Assembly (NCBI GenBank): GCA_923172585.1
Contig: OV298644.1
Location: 699,427-763,426 of the forward strand
DNA from: Haemophilus influenzae
GTDB lineage: Bacteria; Pseudomonadota; Gammaproteobacteria; Enterobacterales; Pasteurellaceae
Reading direction: 5' to 3'
Length of the DNA: 64,000 bases
The number at the start of each line of letters is the position of its first letter. The stretch's first letter is position 1. Below, one piece after another: positions 43,448 through 54,170 of this stretch. Both the position numbers and the translations under genes were made by a program. The notes below the pieces were generated by a model. The model was not told the DNA's origin. It searched no databases and saw nothing but the letters and a program-made list of their open reading frames with translations.

Positions 43448-45979
43448 GTGGAATGTAATCTAGCACAAGCAAAACAATGGGTTAGCGCCTTGGATCAACG
43501 CCGTTTTGAGCGTGCATTACAAGGTTCAGGCGATGCATTCCAACACGTTTTAGCGATTGTTCCTTTACTTTTACACCTAAACCATCCACAACTTCCCGGC
43601 TATGTTATTCACGCCCCCTCAGGTATTGCAAGTTTCCTCGCATCTGATTATCAAAAAAAGTGGCTCACCAATGAATACGGTATTCATTATGCCGATCATA
43701 AACCATCAACACTCAAAAGTGCGGTAAATTTTCACGAAGTTTTTCCACCAATTTTAGGTGTTTATGTAATGGGTAGCTTTGGCTCAATAAGTCAAACCTC
43801 TTCTTCAGATCTTGATACTTGGATTTGTGTCCGTGATGGCTTGAGTCTAGATGAATATACACTTCTTACTCAAAAAGCCAAGCGGATTAGTGAATGGGCT
43901 ATGCAATTTAATGTGGAAATTAATTTTTATTTGATGGATCAACAACGTTTCCGCAATGAACATTATGCTGACCCACTGACTATTGAAAATAGCGGCTCTG
44001 CGCAATATATGTTATTGCTTGATGAGTTCTATCGCTCCGCCGTACGCTTGGCAGGTAAACCTCTACTTTGGTTGCATTTATGGGTGGAAAATGAAAAAGA
44101 CTATGAAAAAGAGGTGGCACGTTTAATTACGGAAGGGGAAATTGATCCAAATGATTGGGTAGATTTCGGCGGTTTAGGACAATTTTCTGCAAACGAATAT
44201 TTCGGTGCCAGTTTATGGCATCTTTATAAAGGGATTGATTCACCTTATAAATCTGTGCTCAAAATTTTGTTGTTGGAAGCCTATTCCAAGGAATACCCAA
44301 ACACTTGCTTAATTGCCCGCACTTTTAAGCGAGATTTACTTGCAGGCAATACCAATCCTGATCACCATTTTGATCCTTACATTGCCATTCTTGCAAAAGT
44401 AACCCAATATTTAACCGCACTTTCTGAATTTAAACGTTTGGATTTTGTGCACCGTTGTTTCTATGTGAAAGCAACGGAAGATTTTGCACGTTACCAAGCC
44501 AATAATTGGCGTATTCGTTATATGGAAATCCTTGCGCAAGAATGGGGATGGTCTGCAGAAACGGTAAAACATCTCAATAAGCGTCCATTTTGGAAAATTA
44601 AGGCAGTAAAAGAAAACCACGATAACATAATGAAATTTTTAATGTTGAGTTATCGTAATTTAGTGGAATTTGCTCGAAAGCATCACATTCACTCGAGCGT
44701 CGTGCCACAAGATATCAACATTCTTTCTCGTAAACTTTATACTGCTTTTGAAGAACTTCCCGGCAAAGTGTCCTTACTCAACACACAGATATCTCACAAT
44801 TTATCAGAAGCACACCTGACTTTTGTGGAAGTTCGCGGCAATAAACATTTTAAGGATGGTTGGTACCTTATCAATCAACCAATACACCATATTATGTTCT
44901 CCAAAGAACGGGTGATCGAATACGGAGAAAGCCTGAATAAATTAGTTTCTTGGGCTTATTTCAATCATTTACTCACTGAAAAAACCGAATTGTCAATTTT
45001 TAGCAAGAATGTGACTTTAAGCACATTACAACGCTTTGTCACTAACTTGCGTCAGTCTTTTCCAAGCACCATCGCTAAACAACCTAAAAACAGCGATTTA
45101 TTAAATCAATGTGAAATTCGTAGCTTGTTTATTGCCATAAATCTCACGACCGATCCAACATCCAAAGTAGAAGAAGTATTAACGGGTATTTCATCGCGAG
45201 ATTTATTTAGTTTTGGATCCCTCGAGCAAAGCCTTGTGGGCAGTATCGATTTTACTTATCGTAACGTGTGGAACGAAATCCGAACGCTCCATTTTGAAGG
45301 GCAAAATGCCATTTTGCTTGCGCTAAAAGTACTTTCTAACAAAATTTATCGTGGTGTTAATCGCCCAGATTCAATCCAAGTCTATTGTTATAGTGAACGT
45401 TATCGCCAAGATTTACGTCAATTAGTGATGGGATTAGTCAATCGATGCGTTAGCATCCAAGTCGGCGATATTCAACAACCTTGCCAAACGTCACGTTTAC
45501 GCGTAGCGGGTAAAAACTGGCAATTATTTTTTGAAGATCGCGGGATTAGCTTACAAGAAATCGGAAATGAATCGGTCTGTAATGAAGCTGAAAGTGCGGT
45601 GGATTTTGACGAAGTTTTACAAACACCAATTGAAGATGGCGAGACAAACCAAGAAAGTCGTCGCTATCCACCAGAAATGGATGCCTTCGCCAGTGAAGGA
45701 TTCCTACAATTCTTTTTTGAAGATAATTCTGATCACAGCTTCAATGTTTATATTTTAGATGAATCTAATCATCTCGAAATCTATCGCCACTGCGATGGTG
45801 AAAAAGATGAAAAAGTGCGGGAGATTAATCAACTTTATCAAAACGCCAAACAGGAAGGCGATAAAAATCCTTACAATATCGTTCAACATAATTTTAACTA
45901 CCCTCAATTTTATCAACTACAAAATGGAAAAAATGGCATATCCATCGTGCCGTTTAAATTCCGCCAAATGAATAAGTAA
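43448..45979 (+). CDS. cyaA: Class I adenylate cyclase
   Basis: This 843-residue enzyme has a nucleotidyltransferase catalytic domain in the first half (YVMGSFGSISQTSSSDLDTWIC at about residues 100-122, with the metal aspartates SDLD) and a regulatory C-terminal half. It starts at GTG (GTGGAATGTAATCTAGC) after AGGGACACCAC. A non-ATG start also occurs in E. coli cyaA and lowers expression. It makes the cAMP needed for competence through CRP-Sxy and for sugar operons such as fuc. Confidence 0.95.
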   Translation: MECNLAQAKQWVSALDQRRFERALQGSGDAFQHVLAIVPLLLHLNHPQLPGYVIHAPSGIASFLASDYQKKWLTNEYGIHYADHKPSTLKSAVNFHEVFPPILGVYVMGSFGSISQTSSSDLDTWICVRDGLSLDEYTLLTQKAKRISEWAMQFNVEINFYLMDQQRFRNEHYADPLTIENSGSAQYMLLLDEFYRSAVRLAGKPLLWLHLWVENEKDYEKEVARLITEGEIDPNDWVDFGGLGQFSANEYFGASLWHLYKGIDSPYKSVLKILLLEAYSKEYPNTCLIARTFKRDLLAGNTNPDHHFDPYIAILAKVTQYLTALSEFKRLDFVHRCFYVKATEDFARYQANNWRIRYMEILAQEWGWSAETVKHLNKRPFWKIKAVKENHDNIMKFLMLSYRNLVEFARKHHIHSSVVPQDINILSRKLYTAFEELPGKVSLLNTQISHNLSEAHLTFVEVRGNKHFKDGWYLINQPIHHIMFSKERVIEYGESLNKLVSWAYFNHLLTEKTELSIFSKNVTLSTLQRFVTNLRQSFPSTIAKQPKNSDLLNQCEIRSLFIAINLTTDPTSKVEEVLTGISSRDLFSFGSLEQSLVGSIDFTYRNVWNEIRTLHFEGQNAILLALKVLSNKIYRGVNRPDSIQVYCYSERYRQDLRQLVMGLVNRCVSIQVGDIQQPCQTSRLRVAGKNWQLFFEDRGISLQEIGNESVCNEAESAVDFDEVLQTPIEDGETNQESRRYPPEMDAFASEGFLQFFFEDNSDHSFNVYILDESNHLEIYRHCDGEKDEKVREINQLYQNAKQEGDKNPYNIVQHNFNYPQFYQLQNGKNGISIVPFKFRQMNK

Positions 45980-46052
45980 TATTTTCCTGTGGTTGATAGG
46001 TTACCGAAAGATATCTATACTTATTTCCTCTTTTACTAGATAAATTGTAGAT

Positions 46053-47060
46053 ATGATAACTTCGCAAACACCAATCACTGTGCTAGGTGCGGGATCTTAT
46101 GGAACTGCGCTGGCAATTACCTTTTCTCGCAATGGTTCTCCCACTCACTTATGGGGGCACAATCCCGCCCATATCGCACAAATGCAGACAGAACGACAAA
46201 ATTATCGTTTTTTGCCGGATGTCATCTTTCCTGAGGATCTTCATTTAGAAAGTAATCTTGCACAAGCAATGGAATATTCTCAAGATATTTTAATCGTGGT
46301 GCCAAGCCATGCTTTCGGTGAAATTCTTATAAAAATCAAACCGCACTTAAAAGCCCATCACCGATTAATTTGGGCAACAAAAGGTTTGGAACGTAACACA
46401 GGGCGTTTACTACAAACCGTAGTTGAAGAACAACTCGGAACGCAATATCCACTAGCTGTACTTTCTGGACCAACTTTTGCAAAAGAATTAGCGCAAGGTC
46501 TACCATCAGCTATTACGCTTGCTGCCAATAACGAGCAATTCGCGCGGGAATTTCAGTCTCGTATTCATTGTAGTAAAGGTTTCCGAGTTTATATAAATTC
46601 GGATATGACTGGCGTTCAACTTGGTGGTGCAATTAAAAATGTGATCGCAATTGGCGCGGGGATTTCAGACGGTATGGGATTTGGCGCAAATGCTCGCACA
46701 GCACTGATTACTCGAGGTATTGCAGAAATTACCCGCTTAGGTATCTCGCTCGGTGCAAATACCAATACATTTATGGGAATGTCTGGATTGGGCGATTTAG
46801 TGCTAACTTGCACCGATAATCAATCGCGCAATCGACGTTTTGGATTAATGCTAGGTAAAGGATTAGATGCCCAAATGGCTATGGAAAATATCGGGCAAGT
46901 CGTAGAAGGTTTTTATAATACAAAAGAAGCCTATTTGCTTGCACAAAGACAAGGTGTGGAAATGCCGATTACAGAACAAATTTATCAAATGCTGTTTTGT
47001 GGCAAAAACGCACAAGATGTAGCAATCAGCCTTTTGGGGCGAGCATGTAAAGGCGAATAA
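46053..47060 (+). CDS. gpsA: Glycerol-3-phosphate dehydrogenase [NAD(P)+]
   Basis: This 335-residue protein has the N-terminal dinucleotide fold [13 protein letters not shown] (residues 10-22) and the catalytic-domain segments [14 protein letters not shown] and [14 protein letters not shown]. It reduces dihydroxyacetone phosphate to sn-glycerol 3-phosphate for phospholipids. cysE follows after 16 bases, as in E. coli. Confidence 0.96.
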   Translation: MITSQTPITVLGAGSYGTALAITFSRNGSPTHLWGHNPAHIAQMQTERQNYRFLPDVIFPEDLHLESNLAQAMEYSQDILIVVPSHAFGEILIKIKPHLKAHHRLIWATKGLERNTGRLLQTVVEEQLGTQYPLAVLSGPTFAKELAQGLPSAITLAANNEQFAREFQSRIHCSKGFRVYINSDMTGVQLGGAIKNVIAIGAGISDGMGFGANARTALITRGIAEITRLGISLGANTNTFMGMSGLGDLVLTCTDNQSRNRRFGLMLGKGLDAQMAMENIGQVVEGFYNTKEAYLLAQRQGVEMPITEQIYQMLFCGKNAQDVAISLLGRACKGE

Positions 47061-47076
47061 AATAAAAGGAGAAATT

Positions 47077-47880
47077 ATGACATTAGATGTGTGGCAACAT
47101 ATTCGCCAAGAAGCCAAAGAACTTGCTGAAAACGAACCTATGCTTGCTAGTTTTTTTCACTCTACAATTTTAAAGCATCAAAATCTGGGCGGTGCGCTAA
47201 GTTATTTATTGGCTAACAAATTAGCCAATCCTATTATGCCAGCTATTTCTCTCCGTGAAATTATTGAGGAAGCCTATCAATCTAATCCTTCGATTATTGA
47301 TTGCGCTGCTTGCGATATCCAAGCTGTCCGCCACCGAGATCCCGCTGTAGAATTGTGGTCCACTCCATTGCTTTATTTAAAAGGTTTCCATGCGATTCAA
47401 AGTTATCGAATCACCCATTATTTATGGAATCAAAATCGTAAATCCCTTGCCCTTTATTTACAAAACCAAATTTCAGTAGCTTTCGATGTAGATATTCACC
47501 CAGCGGCGAAAATTGGCCACGGAATCATGTTCGACCATGCAACAGGTATTGTTGTGGGTGAAACATCTGTAATCGAAAATGATGTTTCAATTTTGCAAGG
47601 GGTAACGCTTGGCGGTACGGGAAAAGAATCAGGCGATCGTCATCCCAAAGTACGCGAGGGTGTTATGATTGGGGCGGGTGCAAAAATTCTCGGTAATATT
47701 GAAGTAGGTAAATACGCCAAAATTGGGGCAAACTCTGTTGTGCTTAACCCTGTGCCGGAATATGCCACAGCGGCTGGCGTGCCTGCTCGTATTGTGAGTC
47801 AAGATAAAGCAGCAAAACCTGCTTTCGATATGAACCAATATTTTATCGGCATTTATGATGGAATGAATTTAAATATATAA
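47077..47880 (+). CDS. cysE: Serine acetyltransferase
   Basis: This 267-residue protein has an N-terminal helical domain and C-terminal left-handed beta-helix hexapeptide repeats (IHPAAKIGHGIMFDHATGIVVGE, GVTLGGTGKESGDRHPKV). The active-site His and Asp lie in the IMFDHA region, and the flexible tail ends with Ile, as needed to bind CysK. It makes O-acetylserine for cysteine synthesis and has a good ribosome site (AAGGAG). Confidence 0.96.
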   Translation: MTLDVWQHIRQEAKELAENEPMLASFFHSTILKHQNLGGALSYLLANKLANPIMPAISLREIIEEAYQSNPSIIDCAACDIQAVRHRDPAVELWSTPLLYLKGFHAIQSYRITHYLWNQNRKSLALYLQNQISVAFDVDIHPAAKIGHGIMFDHATGIVVGETSVIENDVSILQGVTLGGTGKESGDRHPKVREGVMIGAGAKILGNIEVGKYAKIGANSVVLNPVPEYATAAGVPARIVSQDKAAKPAFDMNQYFIGIYDGMNLNI

Positions 47881-47889
47881 GGAGACACC

Positions 47890-48705
47890 ATGATCAACAA
47901 AGATACCCAACTCTGCATGTCTTTATCAGGTCGTCCGAGTAATTTCGGTACTACCTTTCACAATTATTTGTACGACAAACTAGGATTGAATTTCATTTAT
48001 AAAGCATTCTCCACGCAAGATATTGAGCACGCCATCAAAGGCGTTCGTGCATTAGGCATCCGTGGTTGTGCTGTTTCAATGCCATTCAAAGAAGCTTGCA
48101 TGCCATTTTTAGATGAAATTCATCCATCAGCACAAGCCATTGAATCCGTAAATACCATCGTGAACGATAATGGCTTTTTGCGTGCATATAACACTGATTA
48201 CATTGCTATCGTAAAATTAATTGAAAAATATCATTTAAATAAAAATGCTAAAGTCATTGTTCATGGCAGTGGCGGTATGGCAAAAGCCGTTGTGGCTGCC
48301 TTTAAAAATTCAGGTTTTGAGAAATTAAAAATTTACGCACGCAACGTAAAAACAGGTCAATATCTCGCCGCACTTTATGGCTACGCATACATCAATTCTT
48401 TAGAAAACCAACAGGCAGATATTTTAGTCAATGTTACGCCAATCGGCATGAAAGGCGGCAAGGAAGAAATGGATTTAGCCTTTCCAAAAGCGTTCATTGA
48501 TAATGCTAGTGTCGCGTTTGATGTAGTGGCTATGCCTGTTGAAACGCCCTTTATTCGTTATGCTCAAGCACGAGGAAAACAAACTATTTCTGGTGCAGAA
48601 GTGATTGTACTTCAGGCTGTAGAACAATTTGAACTTTATACGCATCAACGCCCAAGCGATGAATTAATCGCTGAATCTGCGGCGTTTGCTCGAACAAAAT
48701 TTTGA
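47890..48705 (+). CDS. Shikimate dehydrogenase-like protein (SDH-L type)
   Basis: This 271-residue protein of the AroE superfamily has an N-terminal substrate domain (MSLSGRPSNFGTTFHNYLYD, VSMPFKEACMPFLDEI) and an NAD(P) fold with GSGGMAKA at about 125. It is shorter and more diverged than AroE itself and corresponds to the structurally studied HI0607-type SDH-L. It shows only weak shikimate activity in known members, so the real substrate is open. It follows cysE by 9 bases. Confidence 0.85.
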   Translation: MINKDTQLCMSLSGRPSNFGTTFHNYLYDKLGLNFIYKAFSTQDIEHAIKGVRALGIRGCAVSMPFKEACMPFLDEIHPSAQAIESVNTIVNDNGFLRAYNTDYIAIVKLIEKYHLNKNAKVIVHGSGGMAKAVVAAFKNSGFEKLKIYARNVKTGQYLAALYGYAYINSLENQQADILVNVTPIGMKGGKEEMDLAFPKAFIDNASVAFDVVAMPVETPFIRYAQARGKQTISGAEVIVLQAVEQFELYTHQRPSDELIAESAAFARTKF

Positions 48706-48842
48706 AATAAAGATATGGTACATTGTGTTTTTATTAAAATTTGTTGCTCTCGATCACATTTCTGAATATTGCTCGTTGCATCTTTATAACATTCATTTAA
48801 CATTGAACCCTATTTAAGTGATAGCTCTAACGGAGGAACTTT

Positions 48843-50228
48843 ATGGGTGAGATGGCATCTTTAAGAAGTCATAAAAATGGCATTATTTTTATTTTAGATA
48901 TTGTGCTGTTTTTTGTGTTATTAAATGTATTACCTTTTGAACCAAAAGCTAATTCTGGTTTGGCATTATTAGCTTTTATCGCGGTGCTTTGGTTAAGTGA
49001 AGCATTACACGTTACTATTACTGCATTATTAGTTCCACTTTTGGCTGTGGCATTGGGATTAGTTAGCACCAAACAAGCTTTAGTTGGTTTTGCTGATCCG
49101 ACAATATTTTTATTTTTTGGTGGCTTTTCCTTGGCGACGGCATTGCATATTCAAAAACTTGATAAATTGATTGCCAATAAGATTATGGCACTAGCACGCG
49201 GTAATTTATTTATCGCAGTTATTTATCTCTTTTTGATTACAGCGTTTCTTTCTATGTGGATGAGTAACACGGCAACTGCTGCAATGATGTTACCCCTCGC
49301 CATGGGTATTTTAAGCCAGCTTGATCGCGAAAAAGATCATAACACCTATGTGTTTGTGCTGTTAGGGATTGCTTACAGTGCATCAATTGGTGGTATGGGA
49401 ACCCTTGTAGGAAGCCCACCAAATGCAATTGTAGCAAGTAATTTAAATTTAACTTTTTCTGATTGGTTATGGTATGGCTTACCAATAATGATTATTTTGT
49501 TGCCGTTGATGATTGGGATTCTTTATATTATTTTCAAACCAAAACTTCATCTCAATTTTGAACAGACCTTTGAAAATATTGAAATGAATCCTATGCGTAT
49601 ATTGACGTTTATTATTTTTTCAGTCATTGCTTTAACGTGGATATTTAGCGGTAAAATTAATCCGTTTATTTCAGGATTACTAGGATTACAAAAAAACATT
49701 GCAAGTTTTGATAGTATCGTAGCCTTATTGGCGGCAATTGTTATTTGTTCAACAGGCGTTGCAAGTTGGAAACAAATTCAATCAAATACCGATTGGGGCG
49801 TATTAATGCTTTTCGGTGGTGGATTAACATTAAGTGCGGTGTTGAAGGATTCTGGTGCAAGTAAAATTTTAGCGGATAGTATTGTTTTTATGATTGATGG
49901 ACAACATTTCTATCTTATTGGTTTATTAGTTGCGGCGTTCATTATTTTCTTAACTGAATTTACTTCTAATACAGCGAGTGCGGCGTTACTTGTACCTATC
50001 TTTATTTCTATCGCTCAATCATTGGGTATGCCAGAAATTGGTTTAGCATTAATTATTGGTATTGGTGCATCCTGTGCTTTTATGCTACCAGTAGCGACAC
50101 CACCAAATGCGATTGTATTTGGCTCTGGTCAAGTAAAACAAAGTGAAATGGTCAAAGTTGGTTTCTTACTGAATTTAGTCTGTGTTGTAGTTATTGCCAC
50201 TATGGGTTATATGTTCTGGCTTAAATAA
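48843..50228 (+). CDS. DASS-family (SLC13/INDY-type) sodium-coupled anion transporter
   Basis: This 461-residue membrane protein has about 11 helices. It shows the two diagnostic Ser-Asn-Thr motifs, MSNTATAAMMLP (about residue 138) and TSNTASAALLVP (about 378), which bind Na+ and the carboxylate. The substrate is likely a di- or tricarboxylate or sulfate; sequence alone does not decide. It has a strong ribosome site (GGAGG) and stands alone, convergent with folD. Confidence 0.88.
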   Translation: MGEMASLRSHKNGIIFILDIVLFFVLLNVLPFEPKANSGLALLAFIAVLWLSEALHVTITALLVPLLAVALGLVSTKQALVGFADPTIFLFFGGFSLATALHIQKLDKLIANKIMALARGNLFIAVIYLFLITAFLSMWMSNTATAAMMLPLAMGILSQLDREKDHNTYVFVLLGIAYSASIGGMGTLVGSPPNAIVASNLNLTFSDWLWYGLPIMIILLPLMIGILYIIFKPKLHLNFEQTFENIEMNPMRILTFIIFSVIALTWIFSGKINPFISGLLGLQKNIASFDSIVALLAAIVICSTGVASWKQIQSNTDWGVLMLFGGGLTLSAVLKDSGASKILADSIVFMIDGQHFYLIGLLVAAFIIFLTEFTSNTASAALLVPIFISIAQSLGMPEIGLALIIGIGASCAFMLPVATPPNAIVFGSGQVKQSEMVKVGFLLNLVCVVVIATMGYMFWLK

Positions 50229-50309
50229 TATAGAATTGTTTACTTTTAATAAATGATGATTGAAGATCATAAATTTAAACGTAAGAAGTACAATAAAGCC
50301 ATTTAAATA

Positions 50310-50344
50310 AATGGGTTAAAGCAAATGAAGCTTTAACCCATTTT
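50310..50344. terminator. Bidirectional terminator between the DASS transporter and folD
   Basis: AATGGGTTAAAGC and GCTTTAACCCATT form a long hairpin around a short loop, flanked by A-rich and T-rich runs. The genes are convergent. Confidence 0.85.
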
Positions 50345-50365
50345 TCATAACCGTTCTATACAAAG

Positions 50366-51213
50366 CTATTTATTGTGTTCATAAGCATAAAGCGTATTGC
50401 TCATCAACATTGCAACGGTCATTGGCCCAACGCCACCAGGGACTGGTGTAATGTAAGCCGCTTTTTCGGCTGCTTTATCAAACTCTACATCGCCTACTAA
50501 TTTTCCATCTACTCGGTTAATTCCAACATCAATTACTACCGCACTTTCTTTGATCCAATCGCCAGAAATTAAATTTGGTTTACCTACCGCAACGACAAGT
50601 ATATCTGCTTGGCGAACGTGGTTTTCCAAATTTTTAGTGAATCTATGTGTTACTGTGACGGTTGCCCCTGCTAATAATAATTCTAAAGACATTGGGCGAC
50701 CGACAATATTGGATGCGCCTACAATTACTGCGTGCTTGCCGTGTAAATCAATACCCGTTGTTTCTAATAGTTTCATCACACCATAAGGTGTACAAGCACG
50801 TAAAGTTGGAATACGTTGGCATAATCGCCCAACATTATAAGGATGAAAGCCATCTACATCTTTTTTAGGATCGATACGTTCAATAATAGCTTCCGCATTA
50901 ATTTGTTTTGGCAAGGGAGTTGCACCAAAATACCGTCAATATTTTTATCTGCGTTAAGTTGGTCAATAATCGCTAATAATTCATTTTGCGTGGTTGTTTC
51001 AGGGAGGTCATAAGATTTAGAGAGAATACCGACTTCCTCGCAACTTTTACGTTTATTGCCCACATAAATTTGCGAAGCAGGATCAGCACCAACTAGGATT
51101 ACAGCAAGTCCTGGAGCTCGTTTTCCTTGTTCAATATAATGGGTTATTTTATCTGCTAAATTAGCTTTAATTTGTTTTGAAAGTTCAGTACCAGAGATGA
51201 TTTTTGCGGCCAT
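50366..51213 (-). pseudogene. folD: FolD methylenetetrahydrofolate dehydrogenase/cyclohydrolase, one-base frameshift
   Basis: The first frame (from ATG at 51213, [16 protein letters not shown]) carries the catalytic lysine region [13 protein letters not shown] and reads to [11 protein letters not shown]. There it leaves the family. The continuation ([25 protein letters not shown] through [20 protein letters not shown]) is in another frame to 50366. One missing T near 50913-50917, in CTCCCTTGCC, explains it. The repaired protein is about 282 residues. FolD is usually essential, so a sequencing error is the best explanation. A true loss would need another folate enzyme such as Fhs. Confidence 0.9.
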
Positions 51214-51397
51214 TGAGCTATCCTTGATATGATTATGTGATGAAAAAGAAAGCGTTTGCTATTTTAACGAACAATGATTTTTTTACAATGAAAAAGGGGG
51301 ATATTTCTTAAAGTGGAATAATTTTGAACAATTAAGTTGAAAAATCAAAAATTTCATTGACTGAAATAAAAACAAACTTATAATTGACCGCACTTAT

Positions 51398-51474
51398 CGG
51401 CGAGTAGCGCAGCTTGGTAGCGCAACTGGTTTGGGACCAGTGGGTCGTAGGTTCAAATCCTATCTCGCCGACCA
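51398..51474 (+). tRNA. tRNA-Pro (anticodon TGG)
   Basis: This 77-base cloverleaf begins CGGCGAGTAGCGCAGCTTGG. The anticodon loop is TTTGGGA between CTGG and CCAG, the T-loop is GTTCAAATC, and CCA is encoded. All stems pair. An uptake word precedes it. Confidence 0.96.
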
Positions 51475-51520
51475 CTTCTTCGTATTTTCTTGAAATTTTT
51501 ATAAAAGAAATCCTTTGAAT

Positions 51521-51597
<77 letters not shown>

Positions 51598-51742
51598 TTC
51601 GTTGTCTGTTTAACTAGATCCTGTTTAGTTTTTTCAAATATAAGCACTTTCAGTCTGTTAGATTTTATGCTCATAATCTGCATCATTTGAGTGAAGAAGC
51701 TTAAATATACTCTTAATGATGCAGATAAAAACAATATTTTGG

Positions 51743-53014
51743 CTATTTAAGTATTTTCCAAGCTCTGAAGCCATAAATGGCAATTACTACAAAACAGATT
51801 AATGGTAGGATAAAGGAAAAATTTACTGCTGGAAGTCCCATAACTTCGCCTTGGTCAATAATCATTCCTTGTAGTGGTGGCATTAATGCGCCGCCTACAA
51901 TAGCCATTACTAAACCTGCAGCTCCTAATGTCGATTCCTCTTTTAAGCCATAGAGGGCAATACCATAAATGGTAGGGAACATTAAAGACATAAAACCTGA
52001 GGTTAAAATTAGGCAGTATAGACCCCATACACCGTCAATAAAGATAACTCCGAGAATACTTAAAAAACCACCAATAGCAAAGAGCATCAGCATAAATTCT
52101 GCTTTTAAATATTTCATTAATGCCGTGCTAATAAAAATAGCCATAGCAATGATGTTAAAGTTTTGCCCTTCAGCTTTAGTAAAACCTAAACGTTCAGCGT
52201 ATTGTACGATAAATGTCCAACACATGATTTGAACACCTACGTAAAAGGCTTGTGCGATCACGCCTTCACGATATTTGGCTTTTTGAGCCAGTCGGCTTAC
52301 TGCTGTTTTAAAGCTGATTTGTCCGGCCTCTTCTATTTTTACGGCTGGCATTTTTTTCAATCCAATGATAATAAACACTGCAACCACGACAAAACCGAGT
52401 GCTATGTAAGGATCGCGAATTTCAGCTAAATCATGGGTGCGAATACTCATTTTTTCTGCTTCAGACAGGGTGTGGAAAATCAAATTACCTGCAGCATCAC
52501 GTTTGTCAGATTCAAGATTAGTTAGGACTAACTGGGAAGCAACAAACATACCTGTAATTGAACCAAGTGGATTAAATGATTGTGCGAAATTTAAACGTCG
52601 AGTAGCTGTTTGAGGATCTCCCATTGCGAGAATATAAGGATTGGCAGTGGTTTCCAAAAAAGCGAGCCCAAAGGTTAAAATATAAAGGGAGACTAAAAAG
52701 AAATTAAATATTTCATATTGCGCAGCTGGCCAAAATAAAAATGCACCTATTGCATAAAGAGCAAGCCCCAGAAGAATCCCCGCTTTGTAGCTATAGCGAC
52801 TGGCAAATAATGCCGCAGGAATAGCCATTGTGCCGTATCCTCCATAAAAAGCTAATTGTACCAATGCCGCTTCTGAGGCTGGAATTTCCATTACTGTTTG
52901 AAATACCGCAACCATCGGATTGGTAATGTCGTTGGCAAATCCCCAAAGAGCAAATAAGCTAGTAATAAGCACAAAGGGGACGATGAATTTCTTTTCTAAA
53001 ACTTTGGCGTTCAT
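51743..53014 (-). CDS. fucP: L-fucose:H+ symporter
   Basis: This 423-residue MFS transporter has 12 helices. FucP-type features include FALWGFANDITNPMV in helix 1 and ETTANPYILAMGDPQTATRRLNFAQSFNPLGS. It brings in L-fucose with a proton. It is the last gene of fucRIKUAP and starts 38 bases after fucA. Confidence 0.95.
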   Translation of the reverse strand: MNAKVLEKKFIVPFVLITSLFALWGFANDITNPMVAVFQTVMEIPASEAALVQLAFYGGYGTMAIPAALFASRYSYKAGILLGLALYAIGAFLFWPAAQYEIFNFFLVSLYILTFGLAFLETTANPYILAMGDPQTATRRLNFAQSFNPLGSITGMFVASQLVLTNLESDKRDAAGNLIFHTLSEAEKMSIRTHDLAEIRDPYIALGFVVVAVFIIIGLKKMPAVKIEEAGQISFKTAVSRLAQKAKYREGVIAQAFYVGVQIMCWTFIVQYAERLGFTKAEGQNFNIIAMAIFISTALMKYLKAEFMLMLFAIGGFLSILGVIFIDGVWGLYCLILTSGFMSLMFPTIYGIALYGLKEESTLGAAGLVMAIVGGALMPPLQGMIIDQGEVMGLPAVNFSFILPLICFVVIAIYGFRAWKILK

Positions 53015-53052
53015 AATGTTTTCCTCATGTAAGTGATGGGGTATAACAAGAT

Positions 53053-53703
53053 TTAGGATTCTTCAATACGTAATCCATAGGTGTGGAATTTACCTAATAC
53101 TACCTGCATTTGCTCTTTGCTGAGCAGTGGAATTTCTAAGCCTGTAGAGAGTAATTTCAAATACCAAGACGCTAATACTTCTACTTCTTGTGCGAGCCAT
53201 AAGGCTTTATCTAGGTTTTCTCCGCAAGTGATTAAACCATGGTGTGCTAGTAAAATGGCTTTGCTTTCTTTGATTCCCGTTGCGACATAACTAGCTAATT
53301 CGTGACTACCAAATGTTGCATAAGGTACACAAGGAATATGATCTGTGCCGCTTACGGCTACCATGTAATGAATTGCAGGAATAGGTTTTTCGAGAATGGA
53401 TAAGCCTGCACAGTGAATGGAATGATTGTGGACAACGGCATTTGCTTCAGGGCGAGTATGATAAACACTCAAGTGAAATTGCCATTCGCTTGATGGTAAT
53501 TTATTTTCTTCGTGTTTGCCATTTCCATCAACATAAACAATATTTTCTGTCTTCATTAAGTGATATGGCATACCTGTCGGGGTAATCAGCATTCCATCTT
53601 TATAACGAACACTAACGTTTCCCGCTGTGCCTTGATTTAAACCTAATTTTGTCATTTCAAGACAAGTATCAATGATTTTTTGTGATAATTCTGCTCTGTT
53701 CAT
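53053..53703 (-). CDS. fucA: L-fuculose-1-phosphate aldolase
   Basis: This 216-residue class II aldolase has zinc ligands in VVHNHSIHC (about residues 91-97) and LLAHHGLI (about 155), and the phosphate-binding segments GTAGNVSVR and SSEWQFH. It splits fuculose 1-phosphate into dihydroxyacetone phosphate and L-lactaldehyde. Confidence 0.96.
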   Translation of the reverse strand: MNRAELSQKIIDTCLEMTKLGLNQGTAGNVSVRYKDGMLITPTGMPYHLMKTENIVYVDGNGKHEENKLPSSEWQFHLSVYHTRPEANAVVHNHSIHCAGLSILEKPIPAIHYMVAVSGTDHIPCVPYATFGSHELASYVATGIKESKAILLAHHGLITCGENLDKALWLAQEVEVLASWYLKLLSTGLEIPLLSKEQMQVVLGKFHTYGLRIEES

Positions 53704-53722
53704 TTTGTAGTACCTCTATTGT

Positions 53723-54157
53723 TTATAAAATGGGAGTAACCCCTTTTTTAATGATAATGTTGCCATATTTTGCGATCTCACCACTGACAACAACAGCATA
53801 AGCCTGTTTGGCACGTGTATAAAAATCGAAGCGTTCTAGACAGGTTAAATTTGGTGTGAAACCGACCGCACTTTCAATCGCATTTAAGTAACGAGTTTCA
53901 ACATTCGGATCTAAAGAATCTCCCTCAACTGCTTTCATCATCAACAGAGGGGCATCAACATAAGCGTCAAATTCGAATAAGGGAGTTATTGCTTCAAGTA
54001 AAATATCTATAGATATACCATCTGCACGTATTACATTTTTATGTAGTGAATGTGCGGGAAAATGGGCGTCAGCTAGAACTATCTCATCGCCATGCCCCAT
54101 TTCGGCGAGGGTTTTTAGTAATTCAGGAGAAAGAGCTGGGTGAATACCTTTTAGCAT
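53723..54157 (-). CDS. fucU: L-fucose mutarotase
   Basis: This 144-residue protein of the RbsD/FucU fold has the early motif [18 protein letters not shown]. It speeds alpha/beta anomer exchange so that FucI receives its preferred anomer. It lies between fucK and fucA with short spacers in the operon. Confidence 0.95.
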   Translation of the reverse strand: MLKGIHPALSPELLKTLAEMGHGDEIVLADAHFPAHSLHKNVIRADGISIDILLEAITPLFEFDAYVDAPLLMMKAVEGDSLDPNVETRYLNAIESAVGFTPNLTCLERFDFYTRAKQAYAVVVSGEIAKYGNIIIKKGVTPIL

Positions 54158-54170
54158 TTTGTTGTTCCTT

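Noticed and set aside
48719-48842. Possible CRP site before the DASS transporter (CTCGATCACATTT)
   Set aside because: Only one half-site is good; the other half does not match at the right spacing.
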